The notes under the pieces: generated by a model | The model's input: only the letters and a program-made list of their open reading frames with translations | The model's database searches: none | Told to the model about the DNA's origin: nothing | Position numbers and translations under genes: made by a program | Assembly (NCBI RefSeq): GCF_002795245.1 | Contig: NZ_PGVG01000052.1 | Location: 1-42,275 of the forward strand | DNA: 42,275 bases | From: Bradyrhizobium forestalis | GTDB taxonomy: Bacteria > Pseudomonadota > Alphaproteobacteria > Rhizobiales > Xanthobacteraceae | Direction of reading: 5' to 3' | Shown here: one piece after another, positions 16,969 through 24,292 of the stretch | How positions within the stretch are numbered: position 1 is the first letter of the stretch | Layout: the number at the start of each line of letters is the position of its first letter

Positions 16969-17591
16969 TTGGCCTTGAGGCGCGGCTTGCGCTGCGTCTT
17001 GCCGCAGGTGGCGTGACAATGGCAGTCGACCAAGTGGTCGTTGACCATGCCGGTCGCCTGCATGAAGGCATAGACGATGGTCGGGCCGACGAATTTGAAG
17101 CCGCGCGAGGACAGCTCCTTGGATATCTGCACCGACAGCGGCGTCGAGGCCGGCACGCTCGCGCTGGTCTTGAACTGGTTGACCTTGGGCCGCCCGTCCA
17201 TGAAGTCCCACAGCAGCTTCGAGAAGCCCGGGCCCTTCTCCATGATATCGAGATAAGACTTCGCGCTCAGGATCGCGCCTTCGATCTTGGCCTTGTTGCG
17301 CACGATGCCGGCATCGTTCATCAGCGCATGAACCTTCTTAGGCGTATAGCGCGCGATCTTCTCCGGCTGGAAATCGTCGAAGGCTTTGCGGAAATTATCG
17401 CGCTTGCGCAGGATCGTGATCCAGGACAGGCCGGCCTGGAAACCGTCCAGAATCAGCTTCTCGTACAGCGCGCGGTCGTCATATTCCGGCACGCCCCATT
17501 CGGTGTCGTGATAGGCGACATAAAGCGGATCTTCGCCCGGCCAGGGGCAGCGGGTCTTTCCGTCGGGATGCAGACGAGGGGCTCGGCTCAT
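16965..17591 (-). CDS. tag: DNA-3-methyladenine glycosylase I
   Basis: Tag removes 3-methyladenine from alkylated DNA as the first step of base-excision repair. The 208-aa product has the family signature RCPWPGEDPLYVAYHDTEWG with the N-terminal zinc cysteine and histidine. The active-site helices are LILDGFQAGLSWITILRKR, including the conserved glutamine and tryptophan, and FVGPTIVYAFMQATGMVNDH. The C-terminal His/Cys residues (LVDCHCHATCG) complete the zinc site. It overlaps its neighbours on both sides as ATGA (17588-17591 with ygfZ, 16965-16968 with the HD gene), a strict operon. Expression should follow ygfZ; no Ada-type box is evident. Confidence 0.95.
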   Translation of the reverse strand: MSRAPRLHPDGKTRCPWPGEDPLYVAYHDTEWGVPEYDDRALYEKLILDGFQAGLSWITILRKRDNFRKAFDDFQPEKIARYTPKKVHALMNDAGIVRNKAKIEGAILSAKSYLDIMEKGPGFSKLLWDFMDGRPKVNQFKTSASVPASTPLSVQISKELSSRGFKFVGPTIVYAFMQATGMVNDHLVDCHCHATCGKTQRKPRLKAK

Positions 17592-18469
17592 GCGGTGGGC
17601 TGCTTCGCAGGAATACGGACGACGTCGGGTTCTGCCAGCTTCAACGCGAGGCCGCCGGCGGTGAGCGCCTGGCCCGCGTCGAGCGCATCGGCGACGCGGT
17701 CGATCCGCACCAGCGCGATGCCCTTGCCGCCGGCGGTCGAGCCGATCGTGCCGACAGGCTTGTCGCCGGCAAGAATGGTCGCGCCGATTTCGGGTGAAGG
17801 ACCGTCGAGCAGCACCTTGACGCTGCGGGTGCGTGCAGTGCCGCGATGCTGCATGCGCGAGACGACCTCCTGGCCGACATAGCAGCCCTTGTCGAAATCG
17901 ACGCCGGCAAGTCGATCCATGTTGGTCTCGTGCGGGAACGCATCGCTGTACATGAAATCGAGCCCGCCGCGCGGCACGCCGAGCGCGATACGGTGCGCCT
18001 CGTATTCGGCCGCATCGACCAGCTCGGCGCCGATGAGGTCGGACAGCTTCTGCTTGAGATCTTCCGGGATCAGGATGCGGGTGCCGAGCCCGTCATTCCG
18101 CGGATCGGCGAAGGCAAGGTCGGGCTGGACCGCGGGCTGGCCGTCCCAGGCCGCGAGCACGCCGAGATCGCCGGAAAGGTTATCCACCGTCACCTTGGCG
18201 CGCAATTTGTAGAACTTCAGCTTGGTGGCCAGGGTGTCCGCCAGCGCTTTCGGGCAGTCGACCAGGAACCCGCCGCCGTGACCCGCGGGCGCTTCCGTGA
18301 TCAGGAAGTCCACGATGATCTTGCCCTGCGGCGTCAGCAGCGCGCCGAATCGCCCAAGGCCGGGTTTCAGCCGGTCGACGTCGGTCGTGACCAGGCCGTT
18401 GAGGAAGTTGCGCGCATCCTCGCCTGCGACCTTGACCACGCCCCGGTCGGGAAGAAACGCCGATTTCAT
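17588..18469 (-). CDS. ygfZ: Folate-binding protein YgfZ (Fe-S cluster repair)
   Basis: A 293-aa member of the GcvT-like YgfZ family, which helps maintain or repair Fe-S clusters in a tetrahydrofolate-dependent way. The diagnostic motif KGCYVGQEVVSRMQHRG near residue 215 contains the conserved cysteine. RGVVKVAGEDARNFLNGLVT opens the folate-binding domain, and the C-terminal barrel is short. I take the ATG at 18469 (AAGAGA upstream); a longer in-frame start at 18514 adds residues without similarity to the family. It heads the ygfZ-tag-HD operon and is divergent from the amidohydrolase gene, 101 bp away. The nearby nadA product is an Fe-S enzyme, but the two are not linked in one transcript. 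Confidence 0.9.
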   Translation of the reverse strand: MKSAFLPDRGVVKVAGEDARNFLNGLVTTDVDRLKPGLGRFGALLTPQGKIIVDFLITEAPAGHGGGFLVDCPKALADTLATKLKFYKLRAKVTVDNLSGDLGVLAAWDGQPAVQPDLAFADPRNDGLGTRILIPEDLKQKLSDLIGAELVDAAEYEAHRIALGVPRGGLDFMYSDAFPHETNMDRLAGVDFDKGCYVGQEVVSRMQHRGTARTRSVKVLLDGPSPEIGATILAGDKPVGTIGSTAGGKGIALVRIDRVADALDAGQALTAGGLALKLAEPDVVRIPAKQPTA

Positions 18470-18570
18470 GCGAAAATCTCTTGCGACATGTTGCTCCGGA
18501 ACGTAAGCCCGCAACGCATAAACGACAAGACCTCGAGCCCTGCGCTTGGGGATGAGAGAGGCCTTCAGCC

Positions 18571-19905
18571 ATGAGCCAGCGTTTCGATGTGATCCTCAAG
18601 GGCGGCACCGTGGTCAACCAGGACGGCGAGGGTGTTCGCGATATCGGCATCGCGGGCGGTCGCATCGCCGAGCTGGGCCCGCTGTCGCAAGACAGTGGCG
18701 CGGAGGTGATCGACTGCAAGGGCCTGCACATCCTGCCCGGCGTGATGGACACGCAGGTGCATTTCCGCGAACCCGGGCTGACGCACAAGGAAGACCTCGA
18801 GACCGGCTCGCGGAGCGCCGTGATGGGCGGCGTCACCGCCGTTTTCGAAATGCCGAACACGGCGCCGCTGACGGTGACGGAGACCGAATTCACCGACAAG
18901 GTGAAGCGGGCCCATCACCGCATGCATTGCGATTTCGCCTTCTTCATCGGCGGCACCCGCGAGAACGTGCAGGACCTGCCGGTGCTCGAGCGCGCACCCG
19001 GCTGCGCCGGCGTCAAGGTCTTCATCGGCTCCTCGACCGGCGCGCTCCTGGTGGAGGACGACGAAAGCCTGCGCCGCATCTTCCAGGTGATCCGCCGCCG
19101 TGCCGCCTTCCACGCCGAGGACGAGTATCGGCTCAACGAGCGCAAATCGCAGCGCGTCGAGGGCGATGCCCGCTCGCATCCGGTCTGGCGCGACGAGACC
19201 GCGGCGCTGATGGCGACGCAGCGCCTGGTCAAGCTCGCGCACGAGACGGGCAAGCGCATCCACGTGCTGCACATCTCGACCAAGGAAGAGATCGAGTTCC
19301 TGCGCGACCACAAGGACGTCGCCTCCTGCGAGGCGACGCCGCACCATCTCACGCTGGTCGCGCCCGAATGCTACGAACGGCTCGGCACGCTCGCGCAGAT
19401 GAACCCGCCGGTGCGCGGCGCCGATCATCGCGCCGGCATCTGGCGCGGCATCGAGCAGGGCATCATCGACGTGCTCGGCTCCGACCACGCCCCGCATACG
19501 CTGGAAGAGAAGCAGAAGACCTATCCGGCCTCGCCGTCAGGCATGACCGGCGTGCAGACGCTGGTGCCGATCATGCTCGATCACGTCAATGCCGGTCGGC
19601 TCTCGCTGGCAAGATTCGTCGACCTCACCAGCGCCGGTCCTGCGCGCATCTACAACATGGCCTGCAAGGGCCGCATCGCCGCCGGTTACGATGCCGACTT
19701 CACCATCGTCGATTTGAAGCGCAGCGAGACCATCACCAGCAAATGGGTCGCGTCCAAAGCCGGCTGGACGCCTTATGACGGGTTGCGCGTACAGGGGTGG
19801 CCCGTCGGCACCTTCATCCGCGGCCGCCGCGTGATGTGGCAGGGCGAGCTCGTGACGCCCTCGCAGGGCGAGCCGGTGCGGTTCCTGGAGACGCTGAAGC
19901 AGTAG
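18571..19905 (+). CDS. Dihydroorotase-family amidohydrolase
   Basis: A 444-aa class I-type dihydroorotase that closes or opens the dihydroorotate ring in pyrimidine synthesis. The metal-binding signature is GVMDTQVHFREPGLTHKED. GVKVFIGSSTGAL probably carries the carboxylated lysine. The histidines of AFHAEDE and HVLHISTKEE, and the aspartate of LGSDHAPHTLEEK, complete the binuclear site. Length and motif order match the long PyrC type rather than the short E. coli PyrC. Other amidohydrolases of the same superfamily (dihydropyrimidinase, allantoinase) are less likely because of the SDHAPH context. It starts at the ATG at 18571 behind GAGAGG. No other pyrimidine gene is adjacent. Confidence 0.85.
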   Translation: MSQRFDVILKGGTVVNQDGEGVRDIGIAGGRIAELGPLSQDSGAEVIDCKGLHILPGVMDTQVHFREPGLTHKEDLETGSRSAVMGGVTAVFEMPNTAPLTVTETEFTDKVKRAHHRMHCDFAFFIGGTRENVQDLPVLERAPGCAGVKVFIGSSTGALLVEDDESLRRIFQVIRRRAAFHAEDEYRLNERKSQRVEGDARSHPVWRDETAALMATQRLVKLAHETGKRIHVLHISTKEEIEFLRDHKDVASCEATPHHLTLVAPECYERLGTLAQMNPPVRGADHRAGIWRGIEQGIIDVLGSDHAPHTLEEKQKTYPASPSGMTGVQTLVPIMLDHVNAGRLSLARFVDLTSAGPARIYNMACKGRIAAGYDADFTIVDLKRSETITSKWVASKAGWTPYDGLRVQGWPVGTFIRGRRVMWQGELVTPSQGEPVRFLETLKQ

Positions 19906-19938
19906 GGCGCGCAAGGTTCAGCTTCTCGCTCAGCTGTC

Positions 19939-20036
19939 ATGCCCCGGCTTGACCGGGGCATCCAGTACTCCGCGGCGATAGTTGGCTGACACGACCGCTG
20001 CCTCTGGAATACTGGATTGCCCGCCTTCGCGGGCAA
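19939..20036. repeat. Double-hairpin palindromic repeat
   Basis: Two perfect hairpins, ATGCCCCGG/CCGGGGCAT (19939-19961, 5-nt loop) and TTGCCCGC/GCGGGCAA (20017-20036, CTTC loop), enclose a further inverted pair TCCAGTA / TACTGGA (19961-19967 and 20010-20016). The whole makes a nested three-way structure. It belongs to the dispersed family seen elsewhere in the window. It fills the gap between the amidohydrolase and rhodanese genes, and could reduce read-through. Confidence 0.75.
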
Positions 20037-20079
20037 TGTCAGTGTGCCAAGAAGCGAAAGCGCAAATTGGGAGAGAGCA

Positions 20080-20949
20080 ATGTCCCAGCCAGCCGCCCTC
20101 ATCACCACCGAGCAGCTCGCCGCCATGCTCGGCGATCCCAATCTCCGTATCTACGATTGCACGACCTACAACGAGCCGGTGCCACCCGGCAGCGACGTGC
20201 CTTATCGCGCGGTGCCCGGCGACAAGACGTTCGCGGCCGGCCACATCCCGGGCGCGGATTTCCTCGACCTGCAGGGCGAGTTCTCCGACACCTCGTCGCA
20301 ACAGTTTTTCATGATGCCTGGCATGGCCCAGTTGGAGGCCGCCTTTGGCCGCCACGGCCTCGATGCGAGCAAGACCATCGTGCTCTACAGCATCGGCACG
20401 ATGATGTGGGCAACGCGGTTCTGGTGGATGCTGCGCTCGCTCGGCGTCGATGCCCGCGTGCTCGACGGCGGTTTCGACAAATGGAGGGAGGAGGGGCGGC
20501 CGGTCGAGACGGGGGCACCGAAGGGCTATCCAGCGACGACCTTCGAGGCCGCGCCGCGCCCAGGCTTCTTCGTCGACAAGGAAGCCGTGCTGGCGCGGAT
20601 CGGCGATCCCGCGACTGTCATCGTCAACGCGCTCGGGCCGCAGTTTCACCGCGGCCTCGAGCCGAGCCGCTACGGCCGGCCGGGCCGCGTTCCCGGCAGC
20701 GTCAACGTGTCAGCCGCAACGCTCGTGAACACCGACAAGACGCTGACGAATCTTGCGGACGCCGAAGCGAAATTCGCGGCCCAGGGCGTCACGCGCGACA
20801 AGACCGTGATCTGCTATTGCGGCGGCGGCATCTCGGCGACGATCGACCTGCTGCTGCTGACGCAGCTCGGCTTCGACAAGCTGACGCTCTACGACGCTTC
20901 AATGGGTGAGTGGGCGAGGGACCCGGCGCTGCCGATCGAGACGGACTAG
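20080..20949 (+). CDS. Rhodanese-type sulfurtransferase
   Basis: A protein of 289 aa with two rhodanese domains. The first (residues 1-135; LRIYDCTTYN, GHIPGADFLDL, TIVLYSIGTMMWATRFWWML) has lost the cysteine, having Ser in its loop. The second carries the active-site loop VICYCGGGISATIDLL, whose cysteine would accept the sulfane sulfur from thiosulfate or 3-mercaptopyruvate. The GGGIS loop is not the CRKGV of thiosulfate sulfurtransferase or the CGSGVT of mercaptopyruvate enzymes, so the donor is uncertain. The ATG at 20080 follows GGGAGAG. A longer reading from 20017 runs through the repeat and is rejected. A large hairpin follows the stop. Confidence 0.85.
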   Translation: MSQPAALITTEQLAAMLGDPNLRIYDCTTYNEPVPPGSDVPYRAVPGDKTFAAGHIPGADFLDLQGEFSDTSSQQFFMMPGMAQLEAAFGRHGLDASKTIVLYSIGTMMWATRFWWMLRSLGVDARVLDGGFDKWREEGRPVETGAPKGYPATTFEAAPRPGFFVDKEAVLARIGDPATVIVNALGPQFHRGLEPSRYGRPGRVPGSVNVSAATLVNTDKTLTNLADAEAKFAAQGVTRDKTVICYCGGGISATIDLLLLTQLGFDKLTLYDASMGEWARDPALPIETD

Positions 20950-20951
20950 CT

Positions 20952-20989
20952 CTTACCCTCATCTGGAGGGCCCTCCAGGGCAGGGTAAG
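20952..20989 (+). terminator. Hairpin after the rhodanese gene
   Basis: CTTACCCT pairs with AGGGTAAG, and inside it CTGGAGGG pairs with CCCTCCAG without a loop, giving a strong 38-nt structure. It starts 2 nt after the stop codon and lacks a following T-run. It could be a factor-assisted terminator, or a copy of a rhizobial palindrome. It lies directly before the sigma-factor promoter. Confidence 0.55.
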
Positions 20990-20995
20990 AAAGTT

Positions 20996-21024
20996 GGGAA
21001 CCTTTTTTCCTAGCCTGCATCCAA
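20996..21024 (+). promoter_or_regulatory. ECF-type promoter before the sigma gene
   Basis: GGGAAC (20996-21001), a 15-nt spacer, then GCATCCAA (21017-21024). The same two blocks with exactly the same spacer stand before the DUF4142 gene at 21759-21787. GGGAAC/GGAAC is the typical -35 of ECF sigma factors. The exact repetition argues that the sigma factor encoded just downstream drives both. It is not the EcfG general-stress consensus (GGAAC-N18/19-GTT). Confidence 0.65.
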
Positions 21025-21059
21025 TGTCTAGAACGACGCGAAACTAGCAGGTGACCGCT

Positions 21060-21752
21060 ATGCCAGGGACCGCAGCCGGCCTGTCCGCCGGTGCCAGGAC
21101 ATCGGAAGCCGCGTTGGTCGACCGCGCGCGGCGCCGGGACGAGGCGGCTTTGCGCGAGATCATGCAGGCCAACAACCGTCGGCTCTATAGGCTTGCCCGT
21201 GGCATCCTGCGCAGCGACAGCGAAGCAGAGGACGTGGTGCAGGAAACCTATGTCCGCGCATTCACGCATCTCGACGGTTTTCTTGGCGGCTCGGCGCTGT
21301 CGACATGGTTGTCGCGCATTGCGATCAACGAAGCGCTCGGACGCGCACGCGGTCGGAGGCCGCAGGTCGAACTGGGATCGCTGCCGGAGGCAGTGCTCGA
21401 AGCGCAGATCATCCAGTTTCCGCTTTCGTCCGCCGCAACTGATCCGGAAAAGTCCATGGCCCAACGCGAGATCCAGCGCGTCGTCGAACACGCGGTCGAT
21501 GAACTACCCGACGCCTTCCGCATGGTCTTCATCGCGCGGGTGATGGAGGGGATGAGCATGGAGGAAACCGCCGAGCTGCTCGGCATCAAGCCCGAGACCG
21601 TGAAGACGCGGTTGCACCGTGCGCGCACGCTGCTGCGCGAAAATGTCGAGAAGAAGATCGGTCCGGTCGTGATGGATGCGTTTCCATTCGCCGGCCGGCG
21701 CTGCGAGCGCCTGACCGAGGCCGTGCTCAGGCGCCTTGGCGTTGGCGCATAA
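21060..21752 (+). CDS. ECF RNA polymerase sigma factor
   Basis: A 230-aa extracytoplasmic-function sigma factor. Region 2 (YRLARGILRSDSEAEDVVQE, then TYVRAFTHLDGF and STWLSRIAINEALGRARGR) binds the -10 element and core polymerase. Region 4 (VFIARVMEGMSMEETAELLG, then IKPETVKTRLHRARTLLREN) is the -35-binding helix-turn-helix. The C-terminal FPFAGRRCERLTEAVLRRLG tail recurs in a subgroup of alphaproteobacterial ECFs. I choose the ATG at 21060, with AGGTGA five nt before it; a GTG at 21051 is also in frame. No anti-sigma or histidine-kinase gene adjoins. The target set appears to include its own gene and the DUF4142/cupredoxin pair downstream, from the identical promoter elements. Confidence 0.9.
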   Translation: MPGTAAGLSAGARTSEAALVDRARRRDEAALREIMQANNRRLYRLARGILRSDSEAEDVVQETYVRAFTHLDGFLGGSALSTWLSRIAINEALGRARGRRPQVELGSLPEAVLEAQIIQFPLSSAATDPEKSMAQREIQRVVEHAVDELPDAFRMVFIARVMEGMSMEETAELLGIKPETVKTRLHRARTLLRENVEKKIGPVVMDAFPFAGRRCERLTEAVLRRLGVGA

Positions 21753-21758
21753 TTTTTC

Positions 21759-21787
21759 GGGAACGTTCGCGCGGAATTGGCATCCAA
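21759..21787 (+). promoter_or_regulatory. ECF-type promoter before the DUF4142 gene
   Basis: GGGAAC (21759-21764), 15 nt, GCATCCAA (21780-21787). It is identical in both blocks and in spacing to 20996-21024. It begins 7 nt after the sigma-factor stop codon, so the downstream pair can be transcribed separately from, as well as together with, the sigma gene. Confidence 0.65.
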
Positions 21788-21803
21788 CCTGTGCAAGCAA
21801 CAC

Positions 21804-21820
21804 GCCGGAAAGTTTCCGGC
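21804..21820 (+). other. Perfect 17-nt palindrome in the DUF4142 leader
   Basis: GCCGGAAA-G-TTTCCGGC lies between the presumed transcription start and the ribosome-binding site AGGAG (21826-21830). It could be a 5'-UTR stabilising hairpin or an operator for an additional regulator. Confidence 0.45.
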
Positions 21821-21839
21821 CCCACAGGAGTGTCAAGCC

Positions 21840-22373
21840 ATGTTGATCCGATGGAGCGCGGCGGCGGCCGCAGCAATTCTATTGTCGAGTCCCGTACTGC
21901 TGCAAAGCGCCAGCGCAGCCGACAAGCCCACCGATCCGCAGATCGCACATATCGCCTACACCGCGGGCGTGATCGATATCAACGCCGCCAAGCAGGCGCA
22001 GAAGAAGGCGAAGAGCAAGGACGTCAAGGCGTTCGCCGAAGACATGCTGCGCGACCACGAGGCGGTCAACAAGCAGGCCCTCGCGCTGGTCAAGAAGCTG
22101 AACGTCACGCCGGAGGACAACGACACCAGCAAGGCGCTGTCGAAGCAGGCGAGCGACAAGCTCGTCGAGCTCGACAAGCTAGACGGCGCAGCGTTCGACA
22201 AGGCCTATGTCGCCAACGAGGTCGCCTACCACAAGGCGGTCAATGGCGCGCTGGAGACGCAGCTGATCCCATCGGCGAACAATGCCGAGCTGAAGAGCCT
22301 GCTGCAGACCGGCCTGAAGATTTTCCAGGGTCATCAGCAGCACGCCGAGCACGTCGCGGCCGAGCTGAAATAG
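21840..22373 (+). CDS. DUF4142 exported protein
   Basis: A 177-aa protein with a signal peptide (WSAAAAAAILLSSPVLLQ up to ASAAD), so periplasmic or secreted. The mature part is entirely helical: FAEDMLRDHEAVNKQALALV, AYVANEVAYHKAVNGAL and LKIFQGHQQHAEHVAAEL are the three conserved helices of DUF4142. The spaced histidines (RDHEAV, YHKAV, GHQQHAEH) recall ferritin-like or metal-binding four-helix bundles, although the family's role is unproven. The ATG at 21840 has AGGAG 9 nt before it. It lies under an ECF-type promoter and 9 bp before a cupredoxin gene, which suggests a joint role in metal or redox stress in the periplasm. Confidence 0.85.
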   Translation: MLIRWSAAAAAAILLSSPVLLQSASAADKPTDPQIAHIAYTAGVIDINAAKQAQKKAKSKDVKAFAEDMLRDHEAVNKQALALVKKLNVTPEDNDTSKALSKQASDKLVELDKLDGAAFDKAYVANEVAYHKAVNGALETQLIPSANNAELKSLLQTGLKIFQGHQQHAEHVAAELK

Positions 22374-22382
22374 GAGCGTCAG

Positions 22383-22703
22383 ATGATGCCGGGACGCCTC
22401 GCTTCGATCGCACTTGCGGTCGTCCTCCTGTCGATGGTCGTCCCAGCGCGGGCGACGACTATTCGCATCACGATGGAGAATCTCGTGATTTCACCAGCCG
22501 AAATGTCGGCGAAGGTGGGCGACACCATCGAATGGATCAACAAGGACGTGTTCGCCCACACCGCCACCTCAGACAATGGCGATTTCGATGTGAACTTGCC
22601 GCCGAAGAAATCGGCGACATTCGTTCTGAAGAAGGCGGGAGCGATCGACTACTACTGCCGCTATCATCCCAACATGAAGGCGACGCTCAAGGTCGCGCCA
22701 TGA
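22383..22703 (+). CDS. Cupredoxin (amicyanin/pseudoazurin-like) blue copper protein
   Basis: A 106-aa exported type 1 copper protein. The signal peptide is followed by a single plastocyanin-like domain. The copper ligands are a histidine in KDVFAHTATS and the Cys-x-x-x-His-x-x-x-Met cluster of YYCRYHPNM. The Cys-His spacing of three and His-Met spacing of three fit an amicyanin-like short loop. It would carry single electrons in the periplasm, but no partner dehydrogenase or oxidase is adjacent. AGGAG six nt before the ATG at 22383 supports this start over the ATG three bases later. It forms an operon with the DUF4142 gene (9-bp gap) under the ECF-type promoter. Confidence 0.9.
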   Translation: MMPGRLASIALAVVLLSMVVPARATTIRITMENLVISPAEMSAKVGDTIEWINKDVFAHTATSDNGDFDVNLPPKKSATFVLKKAGAIDYYCRYHPNMKATLKVAP

Positions 22704-22850
22704 TGGAGGGAGGGAACGCATCCCCGATCGTCTCAGGAACATCTCCCGCTCATTGCAAGACTAATGCTTGTCCGCGGGGAACGGCTTTCGTGCGATAAAT
22801 CGCGGCAGACTTCGCGACGACATTCGCAAAGTCATTCATCCGTCAACTGG

Positions 22851-22876
22851 CCCCGCCCGAATGGCGGGGTCATTTT
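22851..22876 (+). terminator. Terminator after the cupredoxin gene
   Basis: A 7-bp perfect stem CCCCGCC/GGCGGGG with a CGAAT loop (22851-22869) is followed by TCATTTT. It ends transcription of the sigma/DUF4142/cupredoxin unit. It faces the next gene, which reads from the other side and stops at 22886. The stretch 22704-22850 holds no gene that I can see. Confidence 0.65.
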
Positions 22877-22885
22877 CGAGGCGGC

Positions 22886-23152
22886 TTACTGCCTGGAGAT
22901 ACCGACCGAGAATTCGCCGTTGCGAATGCGGCTGGGAAAGCCCTCGACGAACTTCGCCACCGCGTCCTCGCCATAGGTGCCGACGAGCTCGGCCAATGCC
23001 GCGAACAGGCTCGCCTGCGCCAGGCAGTCGCCGTCGACGCCGTCATGGCGTGCCTCTGCCCAGGCCTCGTTGAGATAGCTCAGGGCAGCCTGTTTCTGCT
23101 CGTGATCGGGCAGCGGCGCGCGGGCGGGGGCGTAGGAAATCGGCTGGCTCAT
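22886..23152 (-). CDS. Small hypothetical protein
   Basis: An 88-aa soluble, helical, acidic protein (HEQKQAALSYLNEAWAEARH, LAQASLFAALAELVGTYGED, VAKFVEGFPSRIRNGEFS). It begins at an ATG at 23152. There are no signal peptide, membrane segment or catalytic motif. Conserved-looking helices and normal codon use make it likely to be expressed. I do not recognise a family, and it stands alone between the terminator and a repeat. Confidence 0.6.
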   Translation of the reverse strand: MSQPISYAPARAPLPDHEQKQAALSYLNEAWAEARHDGVDGDCLAQASLFAALAELVGTYGEDAVAKFVEGFPSRIRNGEFSVGISRQ

Positions 23153-23309
23153 GAAACTCGATCAGGGCTGGGGCGCGATCCACGGCGATGCGCTGTGCGA
23201 GAGGTGTAGCACGGGCGTTAACGACCGCTAGGCCACATCTTTAAGAACGGTTAACGGCTGTGAACAAAGTCGATGACAGGGTTCCCGTCGCGCGCCTGCG
23301 TCGACCGCC

Positions 23310-23412
23310 GTCATTCCGGGGCGCGAAGAAGTCGCGAGCCCGGAATCCATCGGGCCGCAGAGACGATGGATGAATGGATTCCGGGTTCGCGCGGCGCGCG
23401 CCCCGGAATGAC
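23310..23412. repeat. Palindromic repeat, about 100 bp
   Basis: Perfect 16-bp arms GTCATTCCGGGGCGCG (23310-23325) and its complement (23397-23412) surround an inner inverted pair of GCCCGGAATCCATC and GATGGATTCCGGG type. It is the same class of long intergenic palindrome as those elsewhere in the window, and lies just downstream of the TIGR02301 gene. Confidence 0.8.
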
Positions 23413-23425
23413 AACGTGGAGAGAG

Positions 23426-23803
23426 CTAGTTCGCGTAGCGTGCCGTCAGATCCCGCGAGATCTTTGAGCCTTCTTCGATATACCGCCGGATCGCCACCGT
23501 CGCGGCCGGCGTACAGCTGCGGTAGGTCTGCTGAAAACCGTTATAGCCGCGGTTGAACCCGGCGATCATGCGGGTGCGGCGCTCCCCGGAGGGGGTCTCG
23601 GCATCGATCAGCGCCTGCATCTCGTTGCGCCATTTGTTGCCTTCGTTGGATCCGCAGATGCCGCGCAGATAGTGCAGCCCGCCGAGGATCTCGGCCAGCC
23701 GCTGCAAATCGGCGTCGAACGGCGCCGCCACGTCCTGGGCCCTCGCGGGCACGGCGGCGCAGGCGAGAATCAGGGCAAAAATGGCCAGAAATCGCGTGGA
23801 CAT
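23426..23803 (-). CDS. TIGR02301-family exported protein
   Basis: A 125-aa protein with a signal peptide (MSTRFLAIFALILACAAVPA ending in ARAQ). Its mature part matches the rhizobial TIGR02301 pattern: LGGLHYLRGICGSNEGNKWR, RTRMIAGFNRGYNGFQQTYR, SCTPAATVAIRRYIEEGSKI. Two cysteines (GICG, RSCT) probably form a disulfide. The family is of unknown function and limited mainly to Hyphomicrobiales, which supports the host assignment. I use the ATG at 23803; the in-frame start at 23839 would disrupt the signal peptide. It lies 45 bp after the Nudix gene in the same direction. Confidence 0.85.
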   Translation of the reverse strand: MSTRFLAIFALILACAAVPARAQDVAAPFDADLQRLAEILGGLHYLRGICGSNEGNKWRNEMQALIDAETPSGERRTRMIAGFNRGYNGFQQTYRSCTPAATVAIRRYIEEGSKISRDLTARYAN

Positions 23804-23848
23804 CGGCCGGTGTATGCCCCCTCGGGACGGCGGGCGCAAGGCGGGCCG

Positions 23849-24292
23849 TCAGGCCCCAAGCAGCCGATGGGCGGACAGGATGACCTCCTCCAGCCCCCCG
23901 GTCAGCTTGAGGTCGCCGAGGCTCGCGAGGGCATCCGGCGCGATCCAGCGGTAATCGTCGAGCTCGTCGTTGAGAGCCGGTTCGTTCGCCGCCCAGCGGG
24001 CGGCAAAGGACATGATCAGGTAGTGGCCGGCCCCGGCCGTGGCTGGCAACACCTCGCGCCAGCCGGCGAGGCCAATGATCTCGATGCGAAGGCCGGTTTC
24101 CTCGTCGACCTCGCGGCTCAGGGCCTGATGCAGCGATTCGCCGAATTCGACCCGGCCGCCCGGAAGCGAATAGAACCCCTTGGCGGGCGAGCGGGCGCGG
24201 CGGACCAGCAGCACCTTGCCGTCGCGGAAGATGGCCGCGCTGACCGCAAGCTGGGGGTGGGTGGGCTGGACGATTGCGGCCAATCGCGTCAC
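23849..24292 (-). CDS. Nudix hydrolase
   Basis: A 147-aa pyrophosphohydrolase with a complete Nudix box, GGRVEFGESLHQALSREVDE followed by ETGL, near residues 45-68. The Glu residues of REVDEE bind magnesium. LLVRRARSPAKGFYSLPGG precedes it. The size and simple architecture fit a house-cleaning enzyme acting on an NDP-linked compound, but the substrate cannot be inferred. The start is a GTG at 24292 directly after the TAG of the upstream gene (24293-24295). There is no Shine-Dalgarno of note, so translation is probably coupled to that gene. Confidence 0.85.
   Translation of the reverse strand: MTRLAAIVQPTHPQLAVSAAIFRDGKVLLVRRARSPAKGFYSLPGGRVEFGESLHQALSREVDEETGLRIEIIGLAGWREVLPATAGAGHYLIMSFAARWAANEPALNDELDDYRWIAPDALASLGDLKLTGGLEEVILSAHRLLGA

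Noticed and set aside
16969..17211. N-terminal extension of the HD phosphohydrolase
   Set aside because: It reads through the tag gene in another frame; the ATG at 16968 with ATGA overlap gives a normal family start.
20996..21030. EcfG general-stress promoter
   Set aside because: GGAAC is present, but GTT is not found at 18-19 nt. The repeated block is GCATCCAA after 15 nt.
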